Assembly (NCBI GenBank): GCA_009692105.1
Contig: SHZS01000001.1
Span: forward strand, 1-64,000
Origin: Gemmatimonadota bacterium
GTDB taxonomy: Bacteria > Gemmatimonadota > Gemmatimonadetes > Longimicrobiales > Gaopeijiaceae
Direction: 5' to 3'
Length of the DNA stretch: 64,000 nucleotides
The notes under the pieces are model-generated. The model was not told the DNA's origin. It made no database searches and saw nothing but the letters and a program-made list of their open reading frames with translations. This document shows, piece after piece, positions 36,424-45,099 of the stretch (positions are counted from its first letter, which is position 1; the number at the start of each line of letters is the position of its first letter). The position numbers and the translations under genes were made by a program.

Positions 36424-36759
36424 TCACGACTCGTGGACGCCCTCGCCCTGCGTGTTGGCCCCAAGCCATGCGCAGTATCCCCGGACGACTAGGGACTCGT
36501 CCCCATTCTCCATATTCCCGTGGTGCTTCAGGCGATACTTGTCGGCAATCCGCTTCATGAATCCGTCTACCGACCGCGCCGGCACATGAAGCCGCCTGCC
36601 GATCTCTTCGCTGGTATGGCCGCCGTAGGACAGTTCGGACACGCGGCGGAGGTACAGGCCAAGCTCTCGGAACGTTCCTTCCATATCGACCATATCGAGC
36701 TCGGGCGGCACGATCGGCGGCTCCCCCGGTGTTTCATCCGGTCCCGGTGCGATTTCCAT
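36424..36759 (-). CDS. Small HTH protein (LuxR/sigma-4-like)
   Basis: Predicted 111-aa protein. After an acidic, Pro-rich N-terminus, residues about 40-75 read 'SELSYGGHTSEEIGRRLHVPARSVDGFMKRIADKYRL'. This is a helix-turn-helix of the GerE/LuxR or sigma-70 region-4 type. The C-terminus ends 'YCAWLGANTQGEGVHES'. No receiver or sensor domain is attached. It may be an orphan DNA-binding regulator. It lies 154 bp upstream of kup on the same strand and is divergent from an outer-membrane protein gene, so either could be a target; no operator was identified. Confidence 0.6.
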   Translation of the reverse strand: MEIAPGPDETPGEPPIVPPELDMVDMEGTFRELGLYLRRVSELSYGGHTSEEIGRRLHVPARSVDGFMKRIADKYRLKHHGNMENGDESLVVRGYCAWLGANTQGEGVHES

Positions 36760-36986
36760 TTCGCGCCAACCTCCCCAGCGAGGGAACAGCCGACCCTACC
36801 ACCCGCGACCGGGCGGCCCGGCCTTCCCACATCCAAAGGTAGCGGGAGAGAGGAGTGGCTCCTCCATCCCCGCCCGGCATTCGTTGTAACCGTCTCACTA
36901 CCTTGGCCCTACTGACAGGCAAACCGAATGGCGTACATCGTATCCCCTAGAAACGTGTTTCCACTGTCGAACTAGGAATAGTGATC

Positions 36987-38126
36987 ATGCTCACGCCACC
37001 TGCACCCGGCTCTCTTCTGCGCGGCACACTTAGCAAGCGAGGTCTCGCCTTGCTCGTCCCTCTTCTTGCCGTAATCACCTCGCTTCCCCTATCGGCTCAA
37101 ACGGGGCAGCCCGCTTCGCCCGCGACCCGGGATTCGTCCGCGCAGCAATCGCCTCGACAAGCATTCGCCCTACGCTGGCTCGAGCTGCAGAACGCGACGC
37201 TCAACCTCCGGTTCCGCTTTGTAGACAACAGCGGGGGGGTCGTAACGACCAGGCAGATCCAGCACAGGGAGACGTTGCGGGGACGTGTGAAGCTCGATGT
37301 GAGGGGTTTGTATGCGATCAACTTCGGCGTTTTCACCGGGACCCGATTCATCAGCGGCTGGGACAACACATGGTGGGGACTGGCGGAGGTGCAAAGGGAC
37401 ATCGCTTTCAAGGCCCTGTACGCCTCCGTTGAGCCCATCGACGGCATCGAGGCTCAGCTAGGTGGACTTTACCTTGTGAAGGGGGAGTCCACGGAGTTCA
37501 CTACCTATGACGACGACGGCTATGTGATGGGGGAGCGGATAAGCCTACGCCGCCCAAACGAGCTCCTTTTCGACGAAATCTCAGCGACCGGTGCCTATTT
37601 CACCGGCGACCCCGGGATGATCTCAGTGGGCAGGCGGGTCTCTCATATCGACGAAACCAATTACTGGCACTTCCTCGTGCGCAAGGCGATCGGCGGGCGG
37701 GGAGGCGTGTCTGCGGATTTCTCATCGGAGAATGACCGCCGAACCTGGCGACAGGCGATTAGGATCAACCTTCCGGAGTTGAAGTTCGTGGATTCGGCTG
37801 TCTTCGAGCAGTACGAGCGAACAGGCGAAAGCGGGGCTTACGGCTTCTCGATTACGTTCGCCAAACAGCTCACCGCAAAGCTCAGCCTCAACCAGTTCGG
37901 CTATGCCCGGATCGACCCAGATTATGGCCCCCTCAACGCAGACCGTTTCAACATCGGCAACCGCGCCTTTGTCATGGCTACCTACGTCTTTTCGCCCGAG
38001 TTCACGGCTTCGTTATTCATCACCCGGGCCGTCGGCGACAATGGGGTACTGCCCCAGCGGATCCTTAGCAATGCGGTCCTCGCCTACAATGCGCTGCCCG
38101 CCCTCAGGCGCACGGGATACTTCTGA
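36987..38126 (+). CDS. Outer-membrane porin-like protein of unknown family
   Basis: Predicted 379-aa exported protein. The signal peptide ('ALLVPLLAVITSLPLSAQ') is followed by a mature part with many amphipathic strands and a C-terminal aromatic residue ('RRTGYF'), features of an outer-membrane barrel. 'FGVFTGTRFISGWDNTWWG', 'GIEAQLGGLYLVKGESTEF' and 'SGAYGFSITFAKQLTAKLSLNQFGY' look like transmembrane strand pairs. I cannot name the family. ATG 36987 follows AGGA by nine bases; GTG 36981 is possible. The sulfate-binding gene follows after 140 bp and may be functionally linked. Confidence 0.65.
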   Translation: MLTPPAPGSLLRGTLSKRGLALLVPLLAVITSLPLSAQTGQPASPATRDSSAQQSPRQAFALRWLELQNATLNLRFRFVDNSGGVVTTRQIQHRETLRGRVKLDVRGLYAINFGVFTGTRFISGWDNTWWGLAEVQRDIAFKALYASVEPIDGIEAQLGGLYLVKGESTEFTTYDDDGYVMGERISLRRPNELLFDEISATGAYFTGDPGMISVGRRVSHIDETNYWHFLVRKAIGGRGGVSADFSSENDRRTWRQAIRINLPELKFVDSAVFEQYERTGESGAYGFSITFAKQLTAKLSLNQFGYARIDPDYGPLNADRFNIGNRAFVMATYVFSPEFTASLFITRAVGDNGVLPQRILSNAVLAYNALPALRRTGYF

Positions 38127-38266
38127 TCGCGACCATCCGAAGCCGGTGCCAGCCGCTTCCTGACGGGTCCAGCACTCCCCGACGTGTCCGACCTCGATCG
38201 CGACCTGACTTTCAGATATTCCATGGTTACCGTGGCCTTCTGACGGCCCCGAACGGAGATCGTTCC

Positions 38267-39349
38267 ATGCAGCGATACAGCCGCTTCTACAGACCCGCCG
38301 TTTTCTTGCTCATCCTTCTTCTTGCCATTTCGGGTTGCGGGGCAGGAGACTCCGGCGGTTCGTCCCTCACCCTCCTGAACGTCAGCTACGACCCTACGCG
38401 GGAGTTCTACTCCGAGCTGAACTCTGCCTTCGCTGCCGAGTTGGAAGCGACGACGGGAAGGCCCGTGACGATCGAGATGTCCCACGGAGGTTCAGGGTCC
38501 CAGGCGCGAGCGGTACTGACCGGGCTTCGAGCGGATGTCGTGACCCTCGCCCTGGCCTATGACATCGATGTGTTGGCCGACGCGGGATTTCTCCCTGCCG
38601 ACTGGCAGACGCGCCTGCCAAACAACAGCAGCCCGTACACGTCGACCATTGTATTTCTGGTCCGCGAGGGAAACCCGAAGGGGATCCTGGACTGGTCCGA
38701 CTTGATCCGGCCCGGGGTGGAGGTCATCACCGCGAACCCGAAAACCTCAGGGGGAGCGCGTTGGGGTTACCTGGCAGCCTGGGGCTCCGTGCTCCACCAG
38801 GAGTTGGGAGACTTCGCTCTTCTGCATGACCCGGCGGCGGCGGCGCGGGTGGCGGCTGCGCAGGAGAAGGCTCGGACCTTCCTCGCGGAACTGCTGCAGC
38901 ACGTCCCCGTGCTCGATCCGGCCGCGCGCGGTGCGACAAACACCTTCGTGCAGAACGGGATCGGCGATGTCCTGATCGCCTGGGAGAATGAGGCGCTCCT
39001 CGCACTGACGGAGGTGGGCGAGGGCTCGTTCGACATCGTGGTGCCCCCACTCAGCATCCTGGCCGAACCACCCGTCGCATGGTTGGATCGGAACACGGGG
39101 CGGAACAACACGGGAGAGGTAGCCCGCGCCTACCTCGAGTTCCTCTTCACTGAAGAGGCCCAGGCTCTAGCGGCACAGCATCACTTCCGGCCGCGCTCCA
39201 CGGCGGCGCTGGCGGCCGTTCCACCGGAGAACTTCCCGGAGCTTCAGCTTTTCACGATCGATGAGGCGTTCGGCGGATGGCGTGCCGCTCAGGCCGAACA
39301 CTTCGGTGATGGGGGAACGTTCGACCAGATCTACGGTCAGTCACGCTGA
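38267..39349 (+). CDS. sbp: Sulfate/thiosulfate-binding lipoprotein
   Basis: Predicted 360-aa solute-binding protein closely matching the Sbp/CysP family: 'LLNVSYDPTREFYSELN', 'MSHGGSGSQARAVL', 'DVVTLALAYDID', 'PYTSTIVFLVREGNPKGI', 'TSGGARWGYLAAWG', 'GATNTFVQNGIGDVLIAWENEALLAL' and 'TIDEAFGGW'. These include the loops that contact the sulfate oxyanion. Unlike E. coli Sbp it is a lipoprotein (lipobox 'LAISGC', Cys about 24), fitting surface anchoring at the inner membrane. No cysT, cysW or cysA permease/ATPase genes are nearby, so it must depend on genes elsewhere or be an orphan. ATG 38267. Confidence 0.9.
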   Translation: MQRYSRFYRPAVFLLILLLAISGCGAGDSGGSSLTLLNVSYDPTREFYSELNSAFAAELEATTGRPVTIEMSHGGSGSQARAVLTGLRADVVTLALAYDIDVLADAGFLPADWQTRLPNNSSPYTSTIVFLVREGNPKGILDWSDLIRPGVEVITANPKTSGGARWGYLAAWGSVLHQELGDFALLHDPAAAARVAAAQEKARTFLAELLQHVPVLDPAARGATNTFVQNGIGDVLIAWENEALLALTEVGEGSFDIVVPPLSILAEPPVAWLDRNTGRNNTGEVARAYLEFLFTEEAQALAAQHHFRPRSTAALAAVPPENFPELQLFTIDEAFGGWRAAQAEHFGDGGTFDQIYGQSR

Positions 39350-39474
39350 TCCTACAGATGGAAGCGCCGTGGGCCCTAACCCGCAGACGCTTCAATCTGG
39401 GCCGCACCCGCGCTACCCGCGCGTTACCCTGTAGAAGGCATGCCGTAGCAATCTCCTATTGGATTCGGTAATCC

Positions 39475-39858
39475 ATGGCCCGCATTCTCGTTGTCGATGA
39501 TGACGCACTGGACCTCATGGTTCTGCAGTCTATGCTGGGGAAGGGAGGCCATGATCTCGTCCTTGCGCCCGATGGAGCAGCTGCACTCGCGGTCTATCAG
39601 ACGAGCAAGTTCGACCTGGTCGTAGCTGATTTGGTCATGCCCAGTCTCAACGGCCTCGAGCTCATCCGTGAGATCCTTGCAATGGATCCCAACGCTTCGA
39701 TCATCGCGATCTCCGGCATGAGTCCCGAGTACATTCCATTGGCAGAGGACTACGGAGCCATTCGAGCCTTGACCAAGCCCCTCGACGCCGAGCTCTTTCT
39801 CAGGACTGTACAGGAGGTTCTCGGACGACGTGATCCCGATTCATCCGAACCCGCTTGA
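39475..39858 (+). CDS. Single-domain response regulator (CheY-like receiver)
   Basis: Predicted 127-aa receiver domain without an output domain. The acidic pocket Asp8/Asp9, the phospho-acceptor Asp52 in 'VVADLVMP', Ser80 and Lys101 ('LTKPLDAE') are all present, so it should be phosphorylatable. No histidine kinase or chemotaxis gene is adjacent. ATG 39475; the start is 125 bp after sbp. Confidence 0.85.
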   Translation: MARILVVDDDALDLMVLQSMLGKGGHDLVLAPDGAAALAVYQTSKFDLVVADLVMPSLNGLELIREILAMDPNASIIAISGMSPEYIPLAEDYGAIRALTKPLDAELFLRTVQEVLGRRDPDSSEPA

Positions 39859-39926
39859 AGAACCCGGTACGGCCCGCGCATAACCGGAAAAGTAAAAGTC
39901 CCTTCAACGAGAATGGACTCTGCAGA

Positions 39927-39999
<73 letters not shown>

Positions 40000-40103
40000 A
40001 GATTCGGAGTGAAGGATACTACCCTGAAGGCATAGTCCGTCAACCCCGCCCATTCTCTGCCGAAGGGTATCAACGGCTCGGTCGCGAGACCGGAGCAGTT
40101 CGC

Positions 40104-41135
40104 TCACGACAGGTTCCGAAGCACGGCAGAGGTGAAGGCGTCCGTCCCCGCTGTACCTCCAAGATCTCGCGTGCGGGTTTCCGGAAGCTCGAGCGTCCGG
40201 CGGAGGGCCGTGCGGATCCGCCCGGCGGACTCCAGCTGTCCCAGGTGGTCCAACATCATCGCCGCACCTAGGATCAGCGCCGTGGGGTTCGCGGCTCCCA
40301 GCCCAGCGATGTCAGGCGCCGACCCATGCACGGCCTCGAATACGGCCACGTCCCGTCCGATGTTTCCCGCGGGAGCCATCCCGAGCCCTCCCACGAGCCC
40401 CGCCATGAGGTCGCTCAAGATATCCCCGAACATGTTCTCCATCACGAGCACGTCGAAGGCGTACGGATTTCGGACGAGCTGCATCGCGGTCGCGTCGATG
40501 ATCCGGTCTTCGAACTCCACCCGACCCTCGTATTCCTTTGCAATCTGCCGTCCAACATCCAGGAACAGCCCCTGCGTGTACTTGAGGATGTTCGCCTTGT
40601 GGGCGAGCGTCACCTTTCGTCTTCCATTCTGCACCGCGTAGTCGAACGCGTACCGCACGATCCGCTCCGAGCCGTAGCGGGTGATGATCATCACGGATTC
40701 AGCGGCGGCCCTCGGATCGCCTTGCAGTCCGATATAGTGCTCGACGCCAACGTATAGCCCCTCCGTGTTCTCGCGGACCAGAACCAGATCGATGTCGGCA
40801 TACCGTTGGCCGGGCACCATCGTGATGGCGGGGCGCACGTTCGCGTAGAGATCGAACTCCTTTCGGATCGCGACGTTCACGGAGCGGAAACCCGAACCGG
40901 ACGGGGTCGTGAGCGGTCCCTTCAGGGCGATCCCATTCCGCTGGATGGACTCAATCGTCTCCTTCGGGAGGGGGTCCTTCACCGCCTCGACGGCGGCAAT
41001 CCCCCCTAACTGATACTCGAAGTCCAACTCCGCTCCCGCCTCCTTCAGGACGATGAGCGTAGCCCTCATGACCTCCGGACCGATTCCGTCGCCGGGGATG
41101 ACCGTGACTGTCTTCGCCGTAATTGCCTTCGCCAT
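40104..41135 (-). CDS. Isocitrate dehydrogenase, NAD-type (isocitrate/isopropylmalate dehydrogenase family)
   Basis: Predicted 343-aa enzyme converting isocitrate to 2-oxoglutarate with CO2 release (TCA cycle). It is the short type resembling mitochondrial IDH3. Motifs: 'VIPGDGIGPEVM', substrate loop 'LKGPLTTPSGSGFRSVNVAIRKEFDLYANVRP', 'VLVRENTEGLYVGVEH', the Lys/Tyr regions 'HKANILKYTQGLF', the metal-site Asp motif 'MENMFGDILSDLMAGLVGGLGMAP' and the nucleotide motif 'EAVHGSAPDIAGLGAANPTA'. The Ser in 'SGSGFRS' favours isocitrate over isopropylmalate, but homoisocitrate or isopropylmalate dehydrogenase are close relatives. ATG 41135. Confidence 0.82.
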   Translation of the reverse strand: MAKAITAKTVTVIPGDGIGPEVMRATLIVLKEAGAELDFEYQLGGIAAVEAVKDPLPKETIESIQRNGIALKGPLTTPSGSGFRSVNVAIRKEFDLYANVRPAITMVPGQRYADIDLVLVRENTEGLYVGVEHYIGLQGDPRAAAESVMIITRYGSERIVRYAFDYAVQNGRRKVTLAHKANILKYTQGLFLDVGRQIAKEYEGRVEFEDRIIDATAMQLVRNPYAFDVLVMENMFGDILSDLMAGLVGGLGMAPAGNIGRDVAVFEAVHGSAPDIAGLGAANPTALILGAAMMLDHLGQLESAGRIRTALRRTLELPETRTRDLGGTAGTDAFTSAVLRNLS

Positions 41136-41185
41136 GGAAGCCGGGGGTCCAGGGGACGTGGACTTAGGGGACGCGGAGGAGGAGG

Positions 41186-41816
41186 TCAGGGTCCGACGAT
41201 CCTACGGGCCAGCGCCTCGGCCGCCGTCGCAGCGAGCGAGAGGCTGCCCGGCGGGCCCCACGCCCCCTCCACGATGCCGAGCCAGAGCACCCTCCCGGCT
41301 GCGGAGGTCCACGAGCGCGGCGGAGATCTCCACCGCTTGCATGGCATCGTGTGCGCGAGCTTGGTCCGCCACCGGCAGGAGCGCCATCGTGGCATTCGTG
41401 AGGGCGCCGAGGCGGTATAGGGTGCCAAAAAGGGGGTCTCCGACGCGCTCGACATCCCCTACGAGGAATATGTCCACGGGGAGGTCATCGATCTGGGCAC
41501 CTACTCCGGGGCTCTGGGCCACGGCCTCTCGGAGGTCTTCGGGCATCAGCCACTCCACGGGCCCGCCTACCCGCCCGAGCGCGTACTCGAGCTCATTGCC
41601 CACGTCGGGATACGCTCCGACCCGGATCTGCAGAGGGAGCATGATGACCCGCGCTCCCCTCAGGTCGGGGATCCCGCCCCGCTCAGTACCCGGGACCGGG
41701 AGGAGGGGGGGTCCGGGCAACAAAGCATCCGGCAAGTAACAGGACGCCGAAAAGGGGAAGGGCCGCACGGGGCCCGCGAGGAGCCCTGGCACGGCTCGCT
41801 CGTGGACCCTATCCAT
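41186..41816 (-). pseudogene. Lipoprotein gene with two or more frameshifts
   Basis: Three frames must be joined to read this protein. The N-terminal part is a lipoprotein signal ('ALPLFGVLLLAGC', about 41728-41766). A 7-G run (41705-41711) then shifts the frame; with six G the reading continues into 'ERGGIPDLRGARVIMLPLQIRVG' and 'NELEYALGRVGGPVEWLMPEDL'. A second extra G near 41290-41296 breaks the end; dropping it gives 'VLWLGIVEGAWGPPGSLSLAATAAEALA' and the stop at 41186. No start codon lies in the signal-peptide frame, so another lesion upstream is possible. Family unknown. It sits between icd and msrB. Either a decaying gene or consensus errors. Confidence 0.65.
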
Positions 41817-41839
41817 TGGCTCCTGCGCCATCGGCAACC

Positions 41840-42295
41840 CTACCCATCGGTCTCGTCCGGGCCATCGGATTCATCCGTGGCCGCTGGCAAGTCGGGATCG
41901 AGCCGCAAGGAGGCGGAATTCATGCAGTACCGGAGCCCCGTCGGTTGCGGGCCATCGGGAAAGACGTGCCCCAGGTGCGCGTCACACGCGGCGCAGACGA
42001 CCTCGGTCCTCCTCATGGTGAGGGATCGATCTTCGACCTCCCGCACGTTCGATCCTTCAACCGGCTCCCAGAACGAGGGCCATCCGGTCCCGGAATCGAA
42101 CTTGGTGTCGGAGGAGAATAGGGGCGTGCCACAGCAGACGCAGCGGTACGTCCCGGGCGTCTTCGAGTTCCAGTATTCGCCCGTGAACGCCCGCTCGGTT
42201 CCCTTGGCGCGGGCGACCTGATACTGCTCCGGCGTGAGCCTCTTCTTCCACTCCTCGGGGGAAAGCTCGACCGGCCTCTTCGGCGAATTCGTCAT
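41840..42295 (-). CDS. msrB: Peptide-methionine (R)-S-oxide reductase
   Basis: Predicted 151-aa MsrB, which repairs the R-epimer of methionine sulfoxide in proteins. Zinc-site pairs 'CVCC' (52-55) and 'CAAC' (101-104), '[15 protein letters not shown]', '[24 protein letters not shown]' and catalytic Cys124 are all intact. There is no signal peptide, so it is cytoplasmic. Start ATG 42295 overlaps the cyclophilin stop (ATGA), coupling a repair enzyme with a folding catalyst. Confidence 0.93.
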   Translation of the reverse strand: MTNSPKRPVELSPEEWKKRLTPEQYQVARAKGTERAFTGEYWNSKTPGTYRCVCCGTPLFSSDTKFDSGTGWPSFWEPVEGSNVREVEDRSLTMRRTEVVCAACDAHLGHVFPDGPQPTGLRYCMNSASLRLDPDLPAATDESDGPDETDG

Positions 42296-42768
42296 ACGGG
42301 CTCCTTCTCCACTACCACCCTTTCCATCACCGCGGGCTTGAGGGGGCGATCGCTCCGATCCGTGGGCGTCGTGCCGATCTTGCTGACGACCTCCATCCCG
42401 CTCACCACGCGTCCGAACACGGCGTGCTTGTTGTCGAGCCAGTTGGTGGGGGCCAGCGTGATGAAGAACTGGGAGCCTCCCGTGTTCGGGCCCGCGTTCG
42501 CCATGGAGAGAACCCCCGCGCTCCCGTGCCTGAGCTCCGCATCGAACTCGTCAGGAATCGAATAGCCCGGCCCTCCCCGTCCCGTCCCCTCAGGACACCC
42601 GCCCTGGATCATGAAGTCCTTGATGACCCGGTGGAAGACCACCCCATCGTAGAAGCCCCTCTCCACGAGAGTGACGAAGTTGGATGTGGTCTTGGGAGCA
42701 AGGGACTCGAAGAGCTCGGCCCGGAAGGTGCCGCTCGTGGTCTGGAATACGACGTATCGGTTGGCCAT
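42292..42768 (-). CDS. Cyclophilin-type peptidyl-prolyl cis-trans isomerase
   Basis: Predicted 158-aa cytoplasmic cyclophilin. Active-site residues appear in '[33 protein letters not shown]' (Arg/Phe/Met/Gln), '[19 protein letters not shown]' and '[18 protein letters not shown]' (the Trp of some eukaryotic members is not in its usual place, 'WLDNKH' being the typical bacterial form). It speeds proline isomerisation in folding proteins. ATG 42768; first gene of the pair with msrB. Confidence 0.92.
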   Translation of the reverse strand: MANRYVVFQTTSGTFRAELFESLAPKTTSNFVTLVERGFYDGVVFHRVIKDFMIQGGCPEGTGRGGPGYSIPDEFDAELRHGSAGVLSMANAGPNTGGSQFFITLAPTNWLDNKHAVFGRVVSGMEVVSKIGTTPTDRSDRPLKPAVMERVVVEKEPV

Positions 42769-42862
42769 GTAGTAGGCGGTGCTAGTGTGAACGGAGGACG
42801 GATCGAGTTCGAGTTCAGCCTACCCCGTGCCCGAGTGCGATGTTCACCGCCTCAGCGGCACG

Positions 42863-44209
42863 TCAGTGGATCGCACCGTCCGCTCCGGGAAGCGTGAAGC
42901 GTATGGTCGTCCCGCTCCCGAGCTGGCTCTCCGCGCCCACCTCCCCTTTCATGGATTGTACGAGGTGGCGGACGATGGCAAGTCCGAGCCCGGTCCCTCC
43001 CTCCTTGCGATCCCGGCCGGGGTCGGCCCGATAGAATCGCTCGAAGATCCGGGGGAGCGCCGACGAGGGGATACCCGCACCCGTGTCCGTGACCGCGACC
43101 TGGACGTGGGGGCGCCGGTCCGTGATACGGACCCGGATGCGTCCACCATCGGTGGTGTAGCGGAGGGAGTTGTCGAACAGGTTCCTGAAGATCTGGTGGA
43201 GTGCCTGGGGATCGGCCAGCGCCAGGGCCTCGCCCTCCACGTCGAAACCGACTTGGGGATGAGGCCGGTCACCGATAACCTGCTCCCACGCCTCGATCGC
43301 CACCCCCGAGACGTCGACCTCCTCCTCCTGCGCGGTCCATCCACCGGACTCGAGCCGGGAGAGATCGAGGAGGTTGTCCACAAGGTTCTGCAACCTAAGG
43401 GTGTTGTTCCGAATAGAGGCCAGAAACTCTCGCCTCAGTTGCTCGGGAGGGTCGCCCTCGAGGAGGGTCTCGGCGAAGCCCCGGATCGTGGTGAGCGGAG
43501 TCTTCAGTTCGTGCGAGGCGTTGGCGACGAAGTCCCTTCGCACGTGCTCCATGCGGCGGAGCCCAGTCACATCCAGGAAGGTGACGACGGATCCACCGCC
43601 CTCGAGCAAATGGGTCGAGACGAGAAGATTCCGCTCTCCCAAGATGAGCTCACGGGGGGCGAGCTCCGTCAGGACGGAGTCCTCGAGGTAGTCCCGGAGA
43701 TCGGGATGCCTGACAAGCGCCCCCACGGGAGCGAAGAGAGCGGGCAGAGAGAGGTCGAGCAGATCGGCCGCCACCCGGTTCATACGGAGCACCCGCGCGT
43801 CCGGGGTGAGCGCCATCACCCCCTCGGCGATCGCGTCGATCAAGCTCTCGAGTTCGTCCCTCTCTCGCTCGAGCTCGGAGACGCGGGCTCCGACATCGTC
43901 GGCCAGATCCCGGAGAGAGCCCTCGAGATCGGCGAGCTCGGGAGGATATGGGGGAGGAGGTGGGTGGCGAGAGACGTCGCCGCGAGCGAGATCCCGCACG
44001 TGCGCAGCGAGGCGTCGGACATGCCCTCTGAGATCGCGCTCGAGAGCGCCCGCCAGAGCCCAGAGGAGCACCAGGCCACCGGCGCCGAGGAGCACCAGAA
44101 GCGACACGGTCTGCCCGAGGAGCCCGAGGGCCACGAGAGCGGACAGGAGCAGCCCTCCTCCCACCAGGAAGAACTTGCCGCTCAGCGTCACGGGTCCCTC
44201 ACTCTCCAC
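42863..44209 (-). CDS. phoR: PhoR-type sensor histidine kinase
   Basis: Predicted 448-aa kinase. Two membrane helices (about 10-30, 36-54) give almost no periplasmic loop, as in PhoR. A short HAMP-like segment and a coiled coil (about 85-125) lead to a PAS domain ('DAIAEGVMALTPDARVLRMN', about 125-215). The H-box 'FVANASHELKTPLT' has His233. The N-box ('QIFRNLFDNSLRYT'), G1 'DTGAGIP' and G2 'GGTGLGLAIV' complete the kinase. GTG 44209 lies 10 bp after the phoB-like stop. It probably controls phosphate starvation genes, but no pstSCAB or phoU is in the window, so the signal is inferred. Confidence 0.85.
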   Translation of the reverse strand: MESEGPVTLSGKFFLVGGGLLLSALVALGLLGQTVSLLVLLGAGGLVLLWALAGALERDLRGHVRRLAAHVRDLARGDVSRHPPPPPYPPELADLEGSLRDLADDVGARVSELERERDELESLIDAIAEGVMALTPDARVLRMNRVAADLLDLSLPALFAPVGALVRHPDLRDYLEDSVLTELAPRELILGERNLLVSTHLLEGGGSVVTFLDVTGLRRMEHVRRDFVANASHELKTPLTTIRGFAETLLEGDPPEQLRREFLASIRNNTLRLQNLVDNLLDLSRLESGGWTAQEEEVDVSGVAIEAWEQVIGDRPHPQVGFDVEGEALALADPQALHQIFRNLFDNSLRYTTDGGRIRVRITDRRPHVQVAVTDTGAGIPSSALPRIFERFYRADPGRDRKEGGTGLGLAIVRHLVQSMKGEVGAESQLGSGTTIRFTLPGADGAIH

Positions 44210-44219
44210 GTCGGGCGGA

Positions 44220-44960
44220 TCAACTCCTCCCGTCCGGTGCCTTCAGCCGATATCCGAACCCCCGGACTGTTTCCACCCAATCGCCCGCCGCGCCGAGCTT
44301 TGCCCGCAGACGGCGGACGTGCATGTCCACGGTCCTGGTCTGCAGGCGCTCTACCACATCCGACCCGAGCTCCCAGGCCCGCTCGAGCAACCGGCGGCGG
44401 CTCTGGGTGCGTCCGCGTCCTTCCATCAGGGCATGGAGGAGCCGAAACTCCGTAGGGGTGAGGCTCAGCTCCACGCCTTCCATCGACACGCTGTGGGAAT
44501 GCTCGTCCAGGACCAGCTGGCCGACCCGAAGTACCCGGCCCCCCGCCTCGACCCCACCCTGTTCCGCCCTGCGCAGGATGGACCTGACCCTGAGGACCAG
44601 CTCTCGGGGCGAGAACGGCTTCGTGAGGTAGTCGTCCGCCCCGAGCTCGAGACCGTGGATCCGGTCTTCCTGCTCCCGCTTCGCGGTCAGGAGAAGGACC
44701 GGCAGGTGGCGAGTGCTCGCCGTCGCACGGAGCCCCTTCAGGATCTCGTCTCCCGTGATCCCCGGAAGCATCCGGTCGAGAACCAGCAGGTCCGGCACCT
44801 CCCGCCCAATCACCGAAAGGGCCTGATCCCCGTTCGCCGCCGTTTCCACCCGAAACCCTTCCCGCGTGAGCTGATACGCAATCAGGGCCGCGATCTCCGG
44901 CTCGTCCTCGACGACCAGGACCCGCGGAGCAGGGGCGCTCCGCGACGGAGTGGGCTCCAT
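44220..44960 (-). CDS. phoB: PhoB/OmpR-family response regulator
   Basis: Predicted 246-aa regulator with an N-terminal receiver (acidic Glu18/Asp19, phospho-Asp62 in 'LVLDRMLPG', Lys in 'YLTKPFSPREL') and a C-terminal winged-helix DNA-binding domain ('LTPTEFRLLHALMEGRGRTQSRRRLLERAW', 'TVDMHVRRLRAKLG'). ATG 44960 is preceded by GAGGAGG, three to four bases away; earlier in-frame codons lie in the exopolyphosphatase stub. Paired with the kinase downstream. Confidence 0.87.
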   Translation of the reverse strand: MEPTPSRSAPAPRVLVVEDEPEIAALIAYQLTREGFRVETAANGDQALSVIGREVPDLLVLDRMLPGITGDEILKGLRATASTRHLPVLLLTAKREQEDRIHGLELGADDYLTKPFSPRELVLRVRSILRRAEQGGVEAGGRVLRVGQLVLDEHSHSVSMEGVELSLTPTEFRLLHALMEGRGRTQSRRRLLERAWELGSDVVERLQTRTVDMHVRRLRAKLGAAGDWVETVRGFGYRLKAPDGRS

Positions 44961-44968
44961 GATCCTCC

Positions 44969-45097
44969 TCAAGACGGGGAACCGCGCCGGACCTCAGCAT
45001 CACCGTACCGGATCGCGTTCGAGCCCACGTCGATCGCGGCTACCCTGGGCGCAGTGCCTGCAGCTCCTCCGCGGTTCTTCCGACTTCGCTCTTCCAA
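44969..45097 (-). pseudogene. N-terminal stub of an exopolyphosphatase (Ppx/GppA-like)
   Basis: A 42-codon frame from TTG 45097 to a TGA at 44969 contains 'RVAAIDVGSNAIR', the phosphate-1 loop that opens the Ppx/GppA actin-like fold ('AAIDxGSNSxR'). After a few more residues ('YGDAEVRRGSPS') it ends, eight bases before the phoB-like start. A whole enzyme has about 300-500 residues. Ppx genes are common neighbours of phoBR, so this is probably a relic whose remaining about 90% was deleted. The assignment rests on this single motif plus context. Confidence 0.5.
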
Positions 45098-45099
45098 CC

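Noticed and set aside
42827-44455. 542-codon plus-strand frame
   Set aside because: Antisense to the PhoR-type kinase and part of the regulator; no domain signature.
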